A DNA stretch of 64,000 nt from Verrucomicrobiota bacterium (lineage in GTDB: Bacteria > Verrucomicrobiota > Verrucomicrobiia > Opitutales > Opitutaceae): NCBI GenBank assembly GCA_016222805.1, contig JACRQG010000028.1, forward strand, positions 1 to 64,000, written 5' to 3'. A program made the position numbers and the translations under genes. The notes under the pieces are model-generated. The model made no database searches, had not been told where the DNA came from, and was given only the letters and a program-made list of their open reading frames with translations. Positions 33,794 to 42,931 of this stretch are shown piece by piece. Numbering within the stretch: position 1 is the first letter of the stretch; every line of letters starts with the position of its first letter.

Positions 33794-36148
33794 ATGATCC
33801 TAGCCGTCCGCCGTGGGCTTCGCCCCCTCCTCGCCGCGACGTTTCTGGCCGCAGCGCTCTCGGCCGCCGATCGACTCCCTCGAATCGGCATCGGCGCCAT
33901 TCCCTTTCGGCACACAATCGTCGACGGTTCGGCCGATCTCACGCGGCCGGCCAAGGCGGTCGGCGATATGAACGGCGACGGCTTCATCGACATCGTGTGT
34001 GGGGGAAGCACGGGCTTGTTCTGGTATGAGTACCCGACCTGGACCAAACGTGTGATCGATCCCACCCGGGTGGAGAACGACTTCGGTTTTTCGGTCGACA
34101 TGCAGGTGGGCGACATCAATGGCGACGGCCGACTCGATGTCATTGTCGGCGACTACAAGCGCACTCACACCGTGCAGTGGTACGAAAACCCCGGCCCCAT
34201 GGGGGGCGCCTCCGGTCGGTGGCAAGCGCATCTGATCCATACCTTCAAGGCGCAATACAATCACGACGTCGAGGTCGGCGACTTTGACCGGGACGGCCGG
34301 CTCGACGTGCTGTTGCGTGCGCCGAACGGTTTGACGGAACTGCTCTTTCAAAACACCCCGGATTCCTGGACGCCGGTCGCGATCTGCCAGGAACCCGGCG
34401 AAGGTTCGGCGCTGGCCGATTTGGACGGCGACGGCGATCTGGATGTCGTGCAGGCCAACTACTGGTTGGAATGTCCGTCAAATCCCCGGCAAGGCGGATG
34501 GCAGAAACACGCTTTTGCCGCGGGCTGGCCGAACCGCGTCGGGGTCACGGTGACCGACTTGAACCGCGACGGCCGGCCCGACATTGTTTTGGCCCCCGCG
34601 GAATCCGCCGGCCGGTTGTCGTGGTTCGCGGCGCCCGCCGATCCAAAAGCCAGCTCGTGGCATGAGCACGTGATTTGCCCGGAAGTCGACTACGTGCACA
34701 CCTTCAAGGTGGTTGACATGAACCACGACGGTGCGCCGGACATCGTATTCGGCGAGATGCACCAGGCGGCGCGGAAACGCGTGGGGATTTTCATCAACCA
34801 GGGCGACAGCGAGAGCTGGCAGTTTCAACTTCTGGGCCAGGGAGGCACGCACAACCTCCGGGTGGCGGACCTTGGCAACGACGGTGATCTCGACCTCATC
34901 GGTGCGAATTGGTCTGTCTGGGTACCTCCCTTGCCCGGGAAAAGACGCGTCTTCGATGGCGCAAACCCGCTCGAGATCTGGGAGAATCTCTCCGGACGGA
35001 TCGCGGTGGCGGCTTCCCCGCGGGCCGGCCGGCGAATTGCCCTCGACCGGTGGACCCACATCACGGTGGATGATGCGCGCGCCAAGTACGGCGACTTTGC
35101 AGAGCCGAAATGGCTGAAGTACTATGGCCTCGCGACGGCCGACCTCTCCGGCCACGGCAACGGGCTAAGGGACATTGTCTCGGGCCGCTACTTCTACCGA
35201 AACCCCGCCGGCGACCTGACTGGGAAATGGGAACGCACCGATTTTGGTTCCAATATCGACGCGTGCCTCATCGCGGACGTGGATGGCGACGAGTTCGCCG
35301 ATATCATAGCGATGGAATTTCCCTCCATCCACTGGCTCGAAGCCACCGACCGCCGCGCCACGGCGTGGACAAAACGCACTGTGGCGGCAGCTCCGCGCAC
35401 CAAACACGTGAACAGCCAAGGCTTCACCACCGGTCAAATCATCCCCGGTGGCAGGTTAGAAATTGTGTTCGCGACCGACGATGGGGTTTACTTCTACGAG
35501 ATACCCGCTTCACCCGAAGCGGGCAACTGGCCGCGCACGCTCATCACTAAGGACGCTTCCGATGAAGGTATCGACCTCGCCGATATAGACGGCGATGGGT
35601 TGCTCGACCTGATCGCCGGGAACAATGAAAAATACCTCGCGTGGTGGAAGAACCCCGGCAATGGCCGCGGCAACTGGACTCGCCGCATCATCGGCACCAC
35701 TGCGCCACATCCAGTGGATCGCGTGCGGGCCCGGGACCTGAACGGCGATGGGCGGATCGACATTGTCGTCACAGAAGAGCGATCGCCGGGCAGAGAACCC
35801 GACGCGAACTTGTATTGGTTCGAGCAGCCAGCCGACCCGACGACCGACAACTGGGTGCGCCATCGGCTCATCACGACCTGGTCGCTCAATAACCTGGACG
35901 TGGCCGACGTGGATCGTGACGGCGATATCGACATCGTCACCGGCGAACACAAAGGCAAGGAATACAAGCTCTACCTGTTCGAGAATGACGGCCGCGGCTC
36001 GTTTTGCTCGCATGTGATAGGCCGCGGTCACGAGAGCCACCTCGGCACGCAGTTTGCGGACCTCGACGGCGACGGCGATCTCGACCTTGTGAGCATCGCG
36101 TGGGACAACTACAAATACCTCCACGTCTGGCGCAACGATGCGCCATAG
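33794..36148 (+). CDS. Exported FG-GAP/VCBS repeat beta-propeller protein
   Basis: The start at 33794 gives 784 residues with a signal peptide (LRPLLAATFLAAALSAAD). At least 12 calcium-binding loops of the DxNxDGxxD or DxDGDxxxD type are spread along the whole length, such as DMNGDGFIDI, DINGDGRLDV, DLDGDGDLDV, DLNRDGRPDI, DIDGDGLLDL and DLDGDGDLDL. That number suggests two propeller domains in series. No enzymatic motif is visible. Such proteins bind polymers or other surface proteins in an integrin-like way. It follows the TonB receptor by 99 bases on the same strand and shares architecture with the propeller half of the 25572 fusion, so it may bind the locus substrate. Confidence 0.85.
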   Translation: MILAVRRGLRPLLAATFLAAALSAADRLPRIGIGAIPFRHTIVDGSADLTRPAKAVGDMNGDGFIDIVCGGSTGLFWYEYPTWTKRVIDPTRVENDFGFSVDMQVGDINGDGRLDVIVGDYKRTHTVQWYENPGPMGGASGRWQAHLIHTFKAQYNHDVEVGDFDRDGRLDVLLRAPNGLTELLFQNTPDSWTPVAICQEPGEGSALADLDGDGDLDVVQANYWLECPSNPRQGGWQKHAFAAGWPNRVGVTVTDLNRDGRPDIVLAPAESAGRLSWFAAPADPKASSWHEHVICPEVDYVHTFKVVDMNHDGAPDIVFGEMHQAARKRVGIFINQGDSESWQFQLLGQGGTHNLRVADLGNDGDLDLIGANWSVWVPPLPGKRRVFDGANPLEIWENLSGRIAVAASPRAGRRIALDRWTHITVDDARAKYGDFAEPKWLKYYGLATADLSGHGNGLRDIVSGRYFYRNPAGDLTGKWERTDFGSNIDACLIADVDGDEFADIIAMEFPSIHWLEATDRRATAWTKRTVAAAPRTKHVNSQGFTTGQIIPGGRLEIVFATDDGVYFYEIPASPEAGNWPRTLITKDASDEGIDLADIDGDGLLDLIAGNNEKYLAWWKNPGNGRGNWTRRIIGTTAPHPVDRVRARDLNGDGRIDIVVTEERSPGREPDANLYWFEQPADPTTDNWVRHRLITTWSLNNLDVADVDRDGDIDIVTGEHKGKEYKLYLFENDGRGSFCSHVIGRGHESHLGTQFADLDGDGDLDLVSIAWDNYKYLHVWRNDAP

Positions 36149-36202
36149 TTTGGCCGCAATTATTCAAACGAAGCGGCCAACCGACGCCCACCATGCAATC
36201 CC

Positions 36203-36590
36203 GTGCGCGTGCCACCGGCAAACTTCCCAGCCCTTCTGTCGTGGTTCATCCTCGGCCCAGTGCTCGGCAGCGTGCCGGCGACCTCCGCCGAACCAGCGGC
36301 CGCACACTCGACGGGTGCCGGCAAGATCTCGAATGCTCCGCCGGTCATGCGCTTGAACCCCGGGTCCACCGGCGGGGACTGGCCATTCAAACAAATCAGC
36401 GCCCTCTTGAAGGCGAAGGGTTGGCGGGCATATCGGCCGATTCCCAACGGAATTGGCGAACGCGGTCCAACCGCGACTGCCGATATCGGGCTCGGGACGC
36501 ACATTCAGGACACCGTGAACGTCCTCCTCTTCGAGTAACTCCACGACGTCGTGTTGTTCGGTCACAGCTGTGCGGGCTTCGTGGCCTCAC
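36203..36590 (+). pseudogene. Broken copy of an exported alpha/beta hydrolase
   Basis: Translation from 36203 gives a signal-peptide-like N-terminus, then WPFKQISALLKAKGWRAYRP and TATADIGLGTHIQDTVNVLL. This aligns closely with WQFKQVAAIMEAKGWTIYRP and TATAEIGLSTHIADIVNFIL of the intact hydrolase at 38608. A TAA at 36536-36538 interrupts the frame where the intact gene has Asp-Leu. The same frame then resumes as LHDVVLFGHSCAGFVA with the nucleophile motif GHSxAG. Similarity ends at about 36585, 150 residues before the expected end. The gene is therefore both nonsense-mutated and 3'-truncated. Confidence 0.8.
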
Positions 36591-36659
36591 CAAACCAAAC
36601 TTCGAATGAAGACAAAGGCAGATCTTCCACTTTTGGCGGGGATGTTGTGGCCTGATAAC

Positions 36660-37646
36660 ATGCGGCTGCTGGTTTCCATGGCAGCGGCTCTCGTTGTTTC
36701 CACCGTGTCTCCATGTATTGCGGCCGAGGCGACCGTCACAAGGAAGATCCCTGTTATTCTCAGCACGGACATTGGTGACGACATTGACGATACCTGGGCC
36801 TTGGGCTTCCTGCTGAAATCCCCCGAACTGGATCTGAAACTGGCGCTCGGCGACCACAGCCACCCCGAATACCGTGCGAAGCTGATCGCGAAGTTTCTGC
36901 AACGGGCAGGACGCACCGATGTGCCGGTCGGCCTTGGCGTCGATGTGCCGAAGTCAGGCGGAAAACCGCATCAAGCGGAGTGGGTCAAAGACTACGACCT
37001 GGCTGAGTATCCCGGAAGGATCTACCGCGACGGTGTGCAGGCGATGATCGATCTGATCATGGAATCGCCCGAGATGGTCAGCATTATCGCCATCGGACCG
37101 ACTCCCAACGTCGCGGCGGCTCTCGCGCGCGAACCGCGTATCGCCGCCCGAGCTCGCTTTGTCGGCATGTATGGCAGCGTGCGGGTGGGTTATCGGCCCG
37201 GCAGCCCTCCGACGGCGGAGTCAAACGTGAAGTCCGATCCGAAATCGTGTCAGCGGGCTTTTGCCGCCCCGTGGGAGAAGATCATCACGCCGCTCGATAC
37301 GTGCGGCTTGGTCCACCTTCGGGGGGAGAAATACCGCCAGGTGTGCGATTCCAGAGACCCGGTCGCTATCGCCATCATCGAGAATTATCGAATACGCATG
37401 GCGTCGGCCAGAGGCGCGGGCGACACAACGGCGGATACGCGCAGCACAACCCTCTTTGATACGGTGGCTGTCTACCTCGCCTTCGATCGAACGCTCTGTC
37501 AGATTGAGACGCTCGGAATTCGCGTCACGAACGATGGCTTCACGCGAATTGATCCGGCGGCGAATAGGGTCTCCGTGGCCACGGGATGGACAAATCTCGG
37601 CGGATTCGAGGATCTGCTGGTCGCGCGGTTGACCGGATCAAACTGA
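36660..37646 (+). CDS. Inosine/uridine-preferring nucleoside hydrolase family protein, exported
   Basis: With the ATG at 36660 the protein has 328 residues and a good signal peptide (MRLLVSMAAALVVSTVSPCI). The nucleoside-hydrolase calcium motif is present as ILSTDIGDDIDDTWALGF, where the family has DTDxxxDD. IIAIGPTPNVAAAL matches the conserved substrate-pocket segment, and FDTVAVYLAF the C-terminal Asp-containing helix. These enzymes cleave the N-glycosidic bond of ribonucleosides, but many exported relatives in polysaccharide loci have unknown substrates. An earlier in-frame ATG at 36606 gives a longer, less signal-like N-terminus. The gene begins about 70 bases after the broken hydrolase copy ends. 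Confidence 0.8.
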   Translation: MRLLVSMAAALVVSTVSPCIAAEATVTRKIPVILSTDIGDDIDDTWALGFLLKSPELDLKLALGDHSHPEYRAKLIAKFLQRAGRTDVPVGLGVDVPKSGGKPHQAEWVKDYDLAEYPGRIYRDGVQAMIDLIMESPEMVSIIAIGPTPNVAAALAREPRIAARARFVGMYGSVRVGYRPGSPPTAESNVKSDPKSCQRAFAAPWEKIITPLDTCGLVHLRGEKYRQVCDSRDPVAIAIIENYRIRMASARGAGDTTADTRSTTLFDTVAVYLAFDRTLCQIETLGIRVTNDGFTRIDPAANRVSVATGWTNLGGFEDLLVARLTGSN

Positions 37647-37722
37647 CAGCACAAAGCCTCCCATTTCACTCCCAAGCCGACGGAGCCGAAACCTAGAGCG
37701 GTTGTAGCTTGCCCTTGCCGCG

Positions 37723-38499
37723 ATGAGCGAACCAGCACAGGAGCGGTCGGGATTTGGAACCATGCTTTGGCTGTTCATCTCCCTCTTCGGCTTCGCGTCG
37801 GCAGGTGAAACGGCCCTGCTCGATGCGAGTGGTCGCACGCATTGGCTATACACTCCCACCGAGAAACCGGTGAGCGGCAAAACCTATTGGCTGGTCGTCG
37901 GCGTTCATGGCGCGGGCGGGACCGGCTGGAACGGCGGTGGCGTCGCCTCGTGGGCGACCGACTATGACGACGTGATCGTGCTCGGTCCCAGTTTTGAGCA
38001 GCCCAAGCGCGATCCCGATGTGCCGCGGCCGGCGACGATGCCGCGCGACATTTTTCAAAAGAGCGGTCCGGCCCACGAAGCCAAGCTCGAGGAGCTGATG
38101 ACCCGGATCGCCCAGACCTGGAAGCTGCATCCAAAGATTTTCCTCCACGGGTTCTCAGCAGGTGCGCAGTTCTCCCATCGCTACGCCTTTCGTCATCCGG
38201 AACGCGTTGCGGCCGTATCCGCGCACTCGGGAGGATCCTGGGCCGGACTCGACGCCGACGACCGGATCAATCCCGGGGCGAAACACATTCCGTTCACGGT
38301 CAGCTGCGGCGAGGACGATCGAGGTTCCGGTGGGCCGCCCGGCACGCCGCCGCGCATCGAAGGCGCGCGACGTTTCACCGCGCAGTTGCGCTCGCTCGGT
38401 TTCACCGTGGAGTTCAAGACGTGGCCCGGTATCGGGCACCAGCACAGCCCCGAGGCCAAAGCCCTCGGTCGGGCGCTATTGGAGAAAGTGCGGCGGTAG
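37723..38499 (+). CDS. Exported alpha/beta hydrolase, PHB-depolymerase/feruloyl-esterase-like
   Basis: The protein has 258 residues from the first ATG, or 245 from an ATG at 37762 that directly begins a signal peptide (MLWLFISLFGFASAGE) and is the better start. Hydrolase features are GVHGAGGTGWNG (oxyanion loop), nucleophile Ser145 in FLHGFSAGAQF, an acidic region VSCGEDDRGSG and a likely catalytic His in WPGIGHQHSPEA. The size and layout match small secreted esterases of the PHB depolymerase or poly(aryl)esterase type. It lies 76 bases after the nucleoside hydrolase gene and 108 before the next hydrolase, on the same strand. Confidence 0.75.
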   Translation: MSEPAQERSGFGTMLWLFISLFGFASAGETALLDASGRTHWLYTPTEKPVSGKTYWLVVGVHGAGGTGWNGGGVASWATDYDDVIVLGPSFEQPKRDPDVPRPATMPRDIFQKSGPAHEAKLEELMTRIAQTWKLHPKIFLHGFSAGAQFSHRYAFRHPERVAAVSAHSGGSWAGLDADDRINPGAKHIPFTVSCGEDDRGSGGPPGTPPRIEGARRFTAQLRSLGFTVEFKTWPGIGHQHSPEAKALGRALLEKVRR

Positions 38500-38607
38500 C
38501 CATAGCGGTGGCGGCGATCCGATGCACAAGCTTCTCACCATCATGGTCCGCGTGACGAAAATCGTCTCAATACCCTCCGTCCAGGCCCGAAGCCCCCAGG
38601 ATCAAAG

Positions 38608-39384
38608 ATGAAATCTCGCTCGACCTTGTTCCTCGCCGCCGTGGGTCTATTCGCCACCGCCGCTTCGGGTGCGCCGCTACCCGCGATGCCGGCCAACGCC
38701 CCCGCTCGACCGGTTATGGTCCTCGTCCACGGCGCCTCCGGCGGCGGCTGGCAGTTCAAGCAGGTCGCCGCAATCATGGAGGCGAAGGGTTGGACGATTT
38801 ACCGGCCAACTCTGAGTGGACTCGGTGACCGCTACCATACCGCGACTGCTGAGATCGGTCTCTCCACCCATATCGCCGACATCGTGAATTTCATCCTCTT
38901 TGAGGACCTGCGTCACGTGGTCCTGCTCGGCCACAGTTACGCTGGCTTCGTCGTCGCGGGGGTCGCCGACCGTATCCCGGCGCGTATCAAGCACGTGATC
39001 TACCTCGACGCTTTCCTGCCCGTGGACGGCGAATGCCTGAATACCACACCGCGGCCCGATTCGGACGACGTTTCGCGGTTCCTCAAGGACGGCTTCATCG
39101 TCCGCCCGTCCATCAAAGCAGACGCGGCGCCGCCGCGGTTGGTGCCCCAACCCTACAAGACGTTCACCGAGACCATCACGCTGAAGAATCCCGTGGCTGA
39201 GAAAATCCCGGGCACTTTCATCCTCACGGTTGCCAAGGGCCAGCGGCCGGAGGCCGACACGTTTTACCGCTCGTATCTGCGTGCCCGGGAACGCGGCTGG
39301 CCCGTGCATATCATGGAGGCCTCGCATTTTCCGATGCTGCTGCTCCCGGAGGCCACGGCGGCTCTCCTCATGGGAGTGCGCTGA
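38608..39384 (+). CDS. Exported alpha/beta hydrolase (EstC/hydroxynitrile-lyase-like)
   Basis: The 258-residue protein has a signal peptide (MKSRSTLFLAAVGLFATAAS). The core follows: MVLVHGASGGGWQFKQVA, GLGDRYH, catalytic Ser110 in LLGHSYAGFVVAGVAD, ARIKHVIYLDAFLPVDGE, an acid near FILTVAKGQRPEADTF and His in MEASHFPMLL. This pattern is that of EstC-like and salicylate-esterase/hydroxynitrile-lyase-like enzymes, which cleave small esters. A damaged paralogue lies at 36203-36590, so a duplication occurred here and one copy decayed. Confidence 0.85.
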   Translation: MKSRSTLFLAAVGLFATAASGAPLPAMPANAPARPVMVLVHGASGGGWQFKQVAAIMEAKGWTIYRPTLSGLGDRYHTATAEIGLSTHIADIVNFILFEDLRHVVLLGHSYAGFVVAGVADRIPARIKHVIYLDAFLPVDGECLNTTPRPDSDDVSRFLKDGFIVRPSIKADAAPPRLVPQPYKTFTETITLKNPVAEKIPGTFILTVAKGQRPEADTFYRSYLRARERGWPVHIMEASHFPMLLLPEATAALLMGVR

Positions 39385-39513
39385 CCGGTTGCGCCGGTTC
39401 CCTCGCCTCGAACCTGCCCAGACGACTCAAGCCAAGGCGCCCTCCAGCGGTCATGCGGCGAAGAGCCGGTCTGACTTGTTTCATGCGACTAGCCGCCCTT
39501 TCCTGCGTGGTTT

Positions 39514-39652
39514 GCGACACGCCGACGGCCTGGTCGATCTTGCCGCTGACCGAATTGAACTTCATCTCGACGGAGCCGCCTTTCGGCATCGGGCCGTCGT
39601 TGTGGCAGCGCGGGTCACTCGGACGCGGCGTTTCGGCCGATAGTTTCAGCAC
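39514..39652 (-). pseudogene. Fragment of a concanavalin-like (DUF1080-related) domain
   Basis: The minus-strand frame reads KLSAETPRPSDPRCHNDGPM, then PKGGSVEMKFNSVSGKIDQAVGV. The second part matches the characteristic strand pair of DUF1080-type concanavalin domains, where a Gly-x-Val-x-Val-x-Phe segment is followed by SGKxDQAxGV. Residues after DQAVGV lose similarity, and no start or remaining domain is found. It is a short relic of a larger secreted glycoside-active protein. Confidence 0.55.
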
Positions 39653-39687
39653 GGCTGGCTTGGGAGGGATGTTCCGGAGAGGACCGG

Positions 39688-39773
39688 TTCATCTACGGGA
39701 CCGTGCTCAACAGTTAAAGCGAGCGTGACGGTCGTCCGGGGTGAAGTCTGCGCCGCCCTGTTTTCTTAAGGTT
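39688..39773 (+). repeat. Dispersed 86-bp repeat, copy B
   Basis: This copy matches copy A (12385-12470) with four substitutions in 86 bases. Three of these lie in the first 27 bases and one near base 41, and no gap is needed. It lies between a gene fragment and a LamG gene, in a region of decay like that around copy A. Confidence 0.75.
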
Positions 39774-39893
39774 GGTTTTGTGGACAGGCGAAAACCGGTG
39801 TCGATTGGGCGCCGGCCAACCCGGAGCAAGGGACCCTCCAATTGGACACGGGAGCGAGCAGCAACCAGCGGGTTGACCCTTCGGTTCGACCCC

Positions 39894-41084
39894 TTATTTC
39901 CGGCTGCGGGCCAGGGTGGCGATCTCCTGCGCGGTCAGCGCCCGCGCGTAGACGAAGACGTCGCGCAGGCCGCCCCTGAAGTCGTGCGCCGGGACGTTGG
40001 TCCAATGCGGCGTCCGGCCGATGACGAACTCGCCGTTCGTCCCGGCGTAGGCGCGCGCCCGGCGTGTGCCCGCGCACTTCCCGTTGATCCAGATTTCCTG
40101 CCGGCGGCCCGTGTATTGAAAAACCAGGTGCGTCCAGCCGTCTCGCGGGATGACCGCCGCCGACACCCGCAGGTCGTTCACGTAGAAGCCCAGATGTGGC
40201 TTTGAATCGCGCAGCATCAGGTGGAGATGTTCGTTGCGCCGGTTCGCGGAGAACTGCTCGACCAGTCCGCTGGTCCGGAAATCATCCTCGACCTTCACCC
40301 ACATCGCGACGGCGAAGGCCCGGCGATCGAGCGGCTGATGCGGCACCACCAGCGCACTCCGGTTGCCATCGAACCACGCCGCCCCGTCGCGAATGGTCAC
40401 GCCGTGGTTCCAGACCACCACTTGGTGCGCCGAGCCATCCTCAAAGTCCGCGCTCAGCGGCAAGTGCAGCAGGATCTGTTTCGCGTCGGGCGTGGCACGC
40501 GCCACCCCGGTCGCCGCGAGACTCCGGCCGTCCCCCAATCCGGAGTCTCCCGCAGGAGGCACCTCGTAGATTTCGACCAGCGCCACGCCGGTGTCGCCGC
40601 GCACGCTACGGACCTGGATCGTGTAGGTCCCCGGGGCGAAATCGGCCACGACGGCGGCGTCCAGGGAGCCCGCCGCAAACGGCATTGCCCCCGCCTGCGC
40701 TGACGCCGCCGCAACCTCCCCCGCGTTGCTGTCCCAGTTGTCGTTGTCCGCCACCGCCGTTCCCGTCCGGTGGAAGATGGCGATGGCGGGATCGAGCAGC
40801 GATCCCGAGATCCCCAGCGCCCGCAAGGCCGGCCCCGCGGCGCGCACCAGCATGCGTTGGCGCCCGGCGCCGGCCGGAATCGACAGGCTGGAGGTCATCA
40901 CGCCCGCTCCCGGACCGATTTGGGTCATGATCGCACGGACCACGGGACGATTCGCACTTGTCCCCGCCTGCGCCAGATTCACGATCTCCGGCCCGCCGCC
41001 TTGGGCTTCCGCAGCGATAGCGCCCGGGAGACCAAGGCCCAGCACGCCGAGCAGGAGCGCGGAGGCAACAGTTGATCGTCTCAT
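39894..41084 (-). CDS. Secreted LamG/concanavalin-fold protein
   Basis: The start at 41084 gives 396 residues with a signal peptide (STVASALLLGVLGLGLPGAI). Residues ~50-170 form a module containing MLVRAAGPALRALGISGSLL, ADNDNWDSNAGE and TGVALVEIYEV, a domain repeated in many secreted Verrucomicrobia proteins. Residues ~210-390 are a LamG-like jelly roll (FAVAMWVKVEDDFRTSGLVE, WTHLVFQYTGRRQEIWINGK, FRGGLRDVFVYARALTAQEI). Such proteins bind carbohydrate or surface ligands; no catalytic site is evident. It is transcribed alone, convergent with the hydrolase cluster. Confidence 0.8.
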   Translation of the reverse strand: MRRSTVASALLLGVLGLGLPGAIAAEAQGGGPEIVNLAQAGTSANRPVVRAIMTQIGPGAGVMTSSLSIPAGAGRQRMLVRAAGPALRALGISGSLLDPAIAIFHRTGTAVADNDNWDSNAGEVAAASAQAGAMPFAAGSLDAAVVADFAPGTYTIQVRSVRGDTGVALVEIYEVPPAGDSGLGDGRSLAATGVARATPDAKQILLHLPLSADFEDGSAHQVVVWNHGVTIRDGAAWFDGNRSALVVPHQPLDRRAFAVAMWVKVEDDFRTSGLVEQFSANRRNEHLHLMLRDSKPHLGFYVNDLRVSAAVIPRDGWTHLVFQYTGRRQEIWINGKCAGTRRARAYAGTNGEFVIGRTPHWTNVPAHDFRGGLRDVFVYARALTAQEIATLARSRK

Positions 41085-41390
41085 GTGACTCAAGAAATCA
41101 AGGGTTCGCGCGACGAGCGAGCGTAAGAGTTGCGGGCCCCCACTGGCATCGCAATCCGGAACGGCACGGCAGCAACCGGAGTCGCAAACGGCGTTGAAGG
41201 CGGCGTTCCGGCACCCACCCGCGGCGAGACGCCGCCGCACCTGAGCCGGCCCCATGACGTTCATCTTTGGTACAGGCGATTTCCGCGGTGCCGCAGGCTA
41301 GGCTACGACAATTCTAGGTCAACTCGCCCGCCGGTGGTGTAGCCGGGAAACGTATTTGCCGCCTGAGCGACAGCAGGTAACCTGACTGCC
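41085..41390. other. Divergent intergenic region between LamG protein and unknown lipoprotein genes
   Basis: These 306 bases separate divergent genes and should hold both promoters. I see no RNA gene, no strong hairpin and no copy of the AraC-type motif. Confidence 0.4.
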
Positions 41391-42215
41391 ATGGACCAAC
41401 TTTTCAGGACGGTTCTGATGATCTTTACGGTGGTGGCGTGCGGTGCGCAGGCAACACCGTCGGCGACTGCAGAAAAGATCCGTAGCACGCCGGTGACAAT
41501 TTACCCAAACTTCGACCTGCGTGACACTGCGATGGTGGCCATTTTCAACGGCTTCGCGCGGGAGGAAGATGCGCTGGTGGTCTCGTATGTGGATGCGTTC
41601 AAGGGCAGTTTTCGCGTAGCCGACTTGGGGGTGACCCGCGGTCAGGTGTGGATATATGTGTCGTCGGCGGCGAATCTCGGGCAGACCTACCGCAAGAACA
41701 TCGAGGGTGCGCGCGGACTCGTCTATGTGCCGGGTAAGGGCATGGGGGCAAACCTCCGGTATGTGGCGGGGCAACTCGCAGAGGAGGCGAAGGCACTGAG
41801 AATGCCGCTAATCGTGGGCTTGAATGGACGCGACACCTGGTCGCTGTCCAACGTGGCGGAGATCACGAGGAACGGAGATATGATCACAATTTGTGCGAGC
41901 AGGGAGTTGCGCGGACCGGCTCCAGCGTTTCGCACACATGTCGAAAAAATCATCCGTGTCGCGCGCGAGACAAATCCGGCAATCAAGGTCGAACTAGCGT
42001 TGATTGCCATTAGGGCAAAGGCCGAACGCGCGCCGATGCTTAAACACGCCGTCGACAACATCGATCTGGCAGATCGGATCGCCATCTATTGCGACCAAGA
42101 CGCGGAATCGCTGGAGAGCCTCAAGGCGTTGTTGGCCGGACTGCGCCCGGAAGGGGCATTAGCGTCGGTAGTCGACCCGGTGACAGCACCAGCGGCATCA
42201 GATGCGTTTCAATAG
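41391..42215 (+). CDS. Probable lipoprotein of unknown function
   Basis: The 274-residue protein begins MDQLFRTVLMIFTVVACGAQ, where VVAC is a possible lipobox with Cys17 as the modified residue. The mature part alternates strands and helices like a TIM-barrel or Rossmann-like fold (VTIYPNFDLRDTAMVAIFNG, VWIYVSSAANLGQTYRKNIE, MPLIVGLNGRDTW, IKVELALIAIRAKAERAPML, IAIYCDQDAESLESLKALL). This suggests a complete globular enzyme-like domain, but I recognise no catalytic motif or named family. It stands alone on the plus strand. Confidence 0.65.
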   Translation: MDQLFRTVLMIFTVVACGAQATPSATAEKIRSTPVTIYPNFDLRDTAMVAIFNGFAREEDALVVSYVDAFKGSFRVADLGVTRGQVWIYVSSAANLGQTYRKNIEGARGLVYVPGKGMGANLRYVAGQLAEEAKALRMPLIVGLNGRDTWSLSNVAEITRNGDMITICASRELRGPAPAFRTHVEKIIRVARETNPAIKVELALIAIRAKAERAPMLKHAVDNIDLADRIAIYCDQDAESLESLKALLAGLRPEGALASVVDPVTAPAASDAFQ

Positions 42216-42931
42216 GCACCGATTTTTGGACACGTGTTGCAGCTGACCTCTGTCCGAGGTCGCTGACTCGCCTCGGAGGAGCCCCCGATTCTGAAACATC
42301 CCGATTTTCATCGGTGATATCGTCCATTGAGACAGGCGGCGCTGTCTGATAGCTAGGCAAAACACCCCGACGGGCCTCTTGTCTGGTCCCGGCGTCAGTT
42401 CCTGCCCGCCAGCCCGGCCCGCGCTTCCTGGGGCCGGTGCAGGGCCTGAGTGCGCCGGGGCAACAGCGGCAGATTCCCCTTCAGGGCCTCGGTGGAGTCA
42501 TTGAAGAGCGACTAGCTCGTCCGTGGCGGGAAGTCGTCGCCTACCGGCTGGCGCCAAGGAAGGATTTCTCTCAAACGGACGGCAGTACAGAGAGATGAAC
42601 CGAGAGACGAGAGCCTCCCTCGCCCGGCCTACCGCCTCCGGGGGGAGAGGGATTGGCTGCCTGGGATCGCGCCTCCTTTTCGCCGTCGCGCAGCGCCATC
42701 CTGGCCGCAATCGTCGGCTTTGGCTGGAGCGTCTTCCCGCGTTCCTTTCCGTTGACTTTGCTCCGGGCGTAGTAGATTCCACTCCTCCCGTCGCGGGTCC
42801 GCCTGTTGACGCCAGTTCTTTTCCACCGGTTCCGGTGTTGTTCCGCTTCGGCGGGGCAGCGGCGGGGCACGGGAGGAATGGTCGGGCGGTCGGCAGTCGG
42901 GCACGGCAACGACGGAGTTCGCTTCTGTCAG
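42216..42931. other. 716-base stretch left of tRNA-Cys with element remnants
   Basis: No intact gene is present. On the minus strand an integrase-like fragment lies at about 42680-42825. A separate minus-strand frame near 42395-42510 ends LKGNLPLLPRRTQALHRPQE plus about ten residues and a stop, like the tail of a lost gene. The position beside a tRNA gene suggests an eroded integrated element. Confidence 0.45.
42680..42825 (-). pseudogene. Remnant of a tyrosine-recombinase (integrase) N-terminal domain
   Basis: The minus-strand frame contains RSGIYYARSKVNGKERGKTL followed by QPKPTIAARMALRDGEKEAR. This has the layout of the N-terminal arm of phage-type integrases: Gly-Ile-Tyr-x-Arg, a Val-x-Gly-Lys strand, a Lys-Thr-Leu turn, then a helix rich in Ala/Arg/Lys. 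No catalytic domain with the Arg-His-Arg-Tyr residues follows. The fragment lies about 107 bases from tRNA-Cys, a usual integration target. Confidence 0.5.

Larger units (their letters stand above)
39385..39893. other. 509-base stretch with a gene fragment and a dispersed repeat copy
   Basis: No complete gene is visible between the hydrolase and the convergent LamG gene. The stretch contains a minus-strand fragment of a concanavalin-like domain (39514-39652) and copy B of the 86-bp repeat (39688-39773). Both point to repeated insertion and deletion at this site. Confidence 0.5.
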
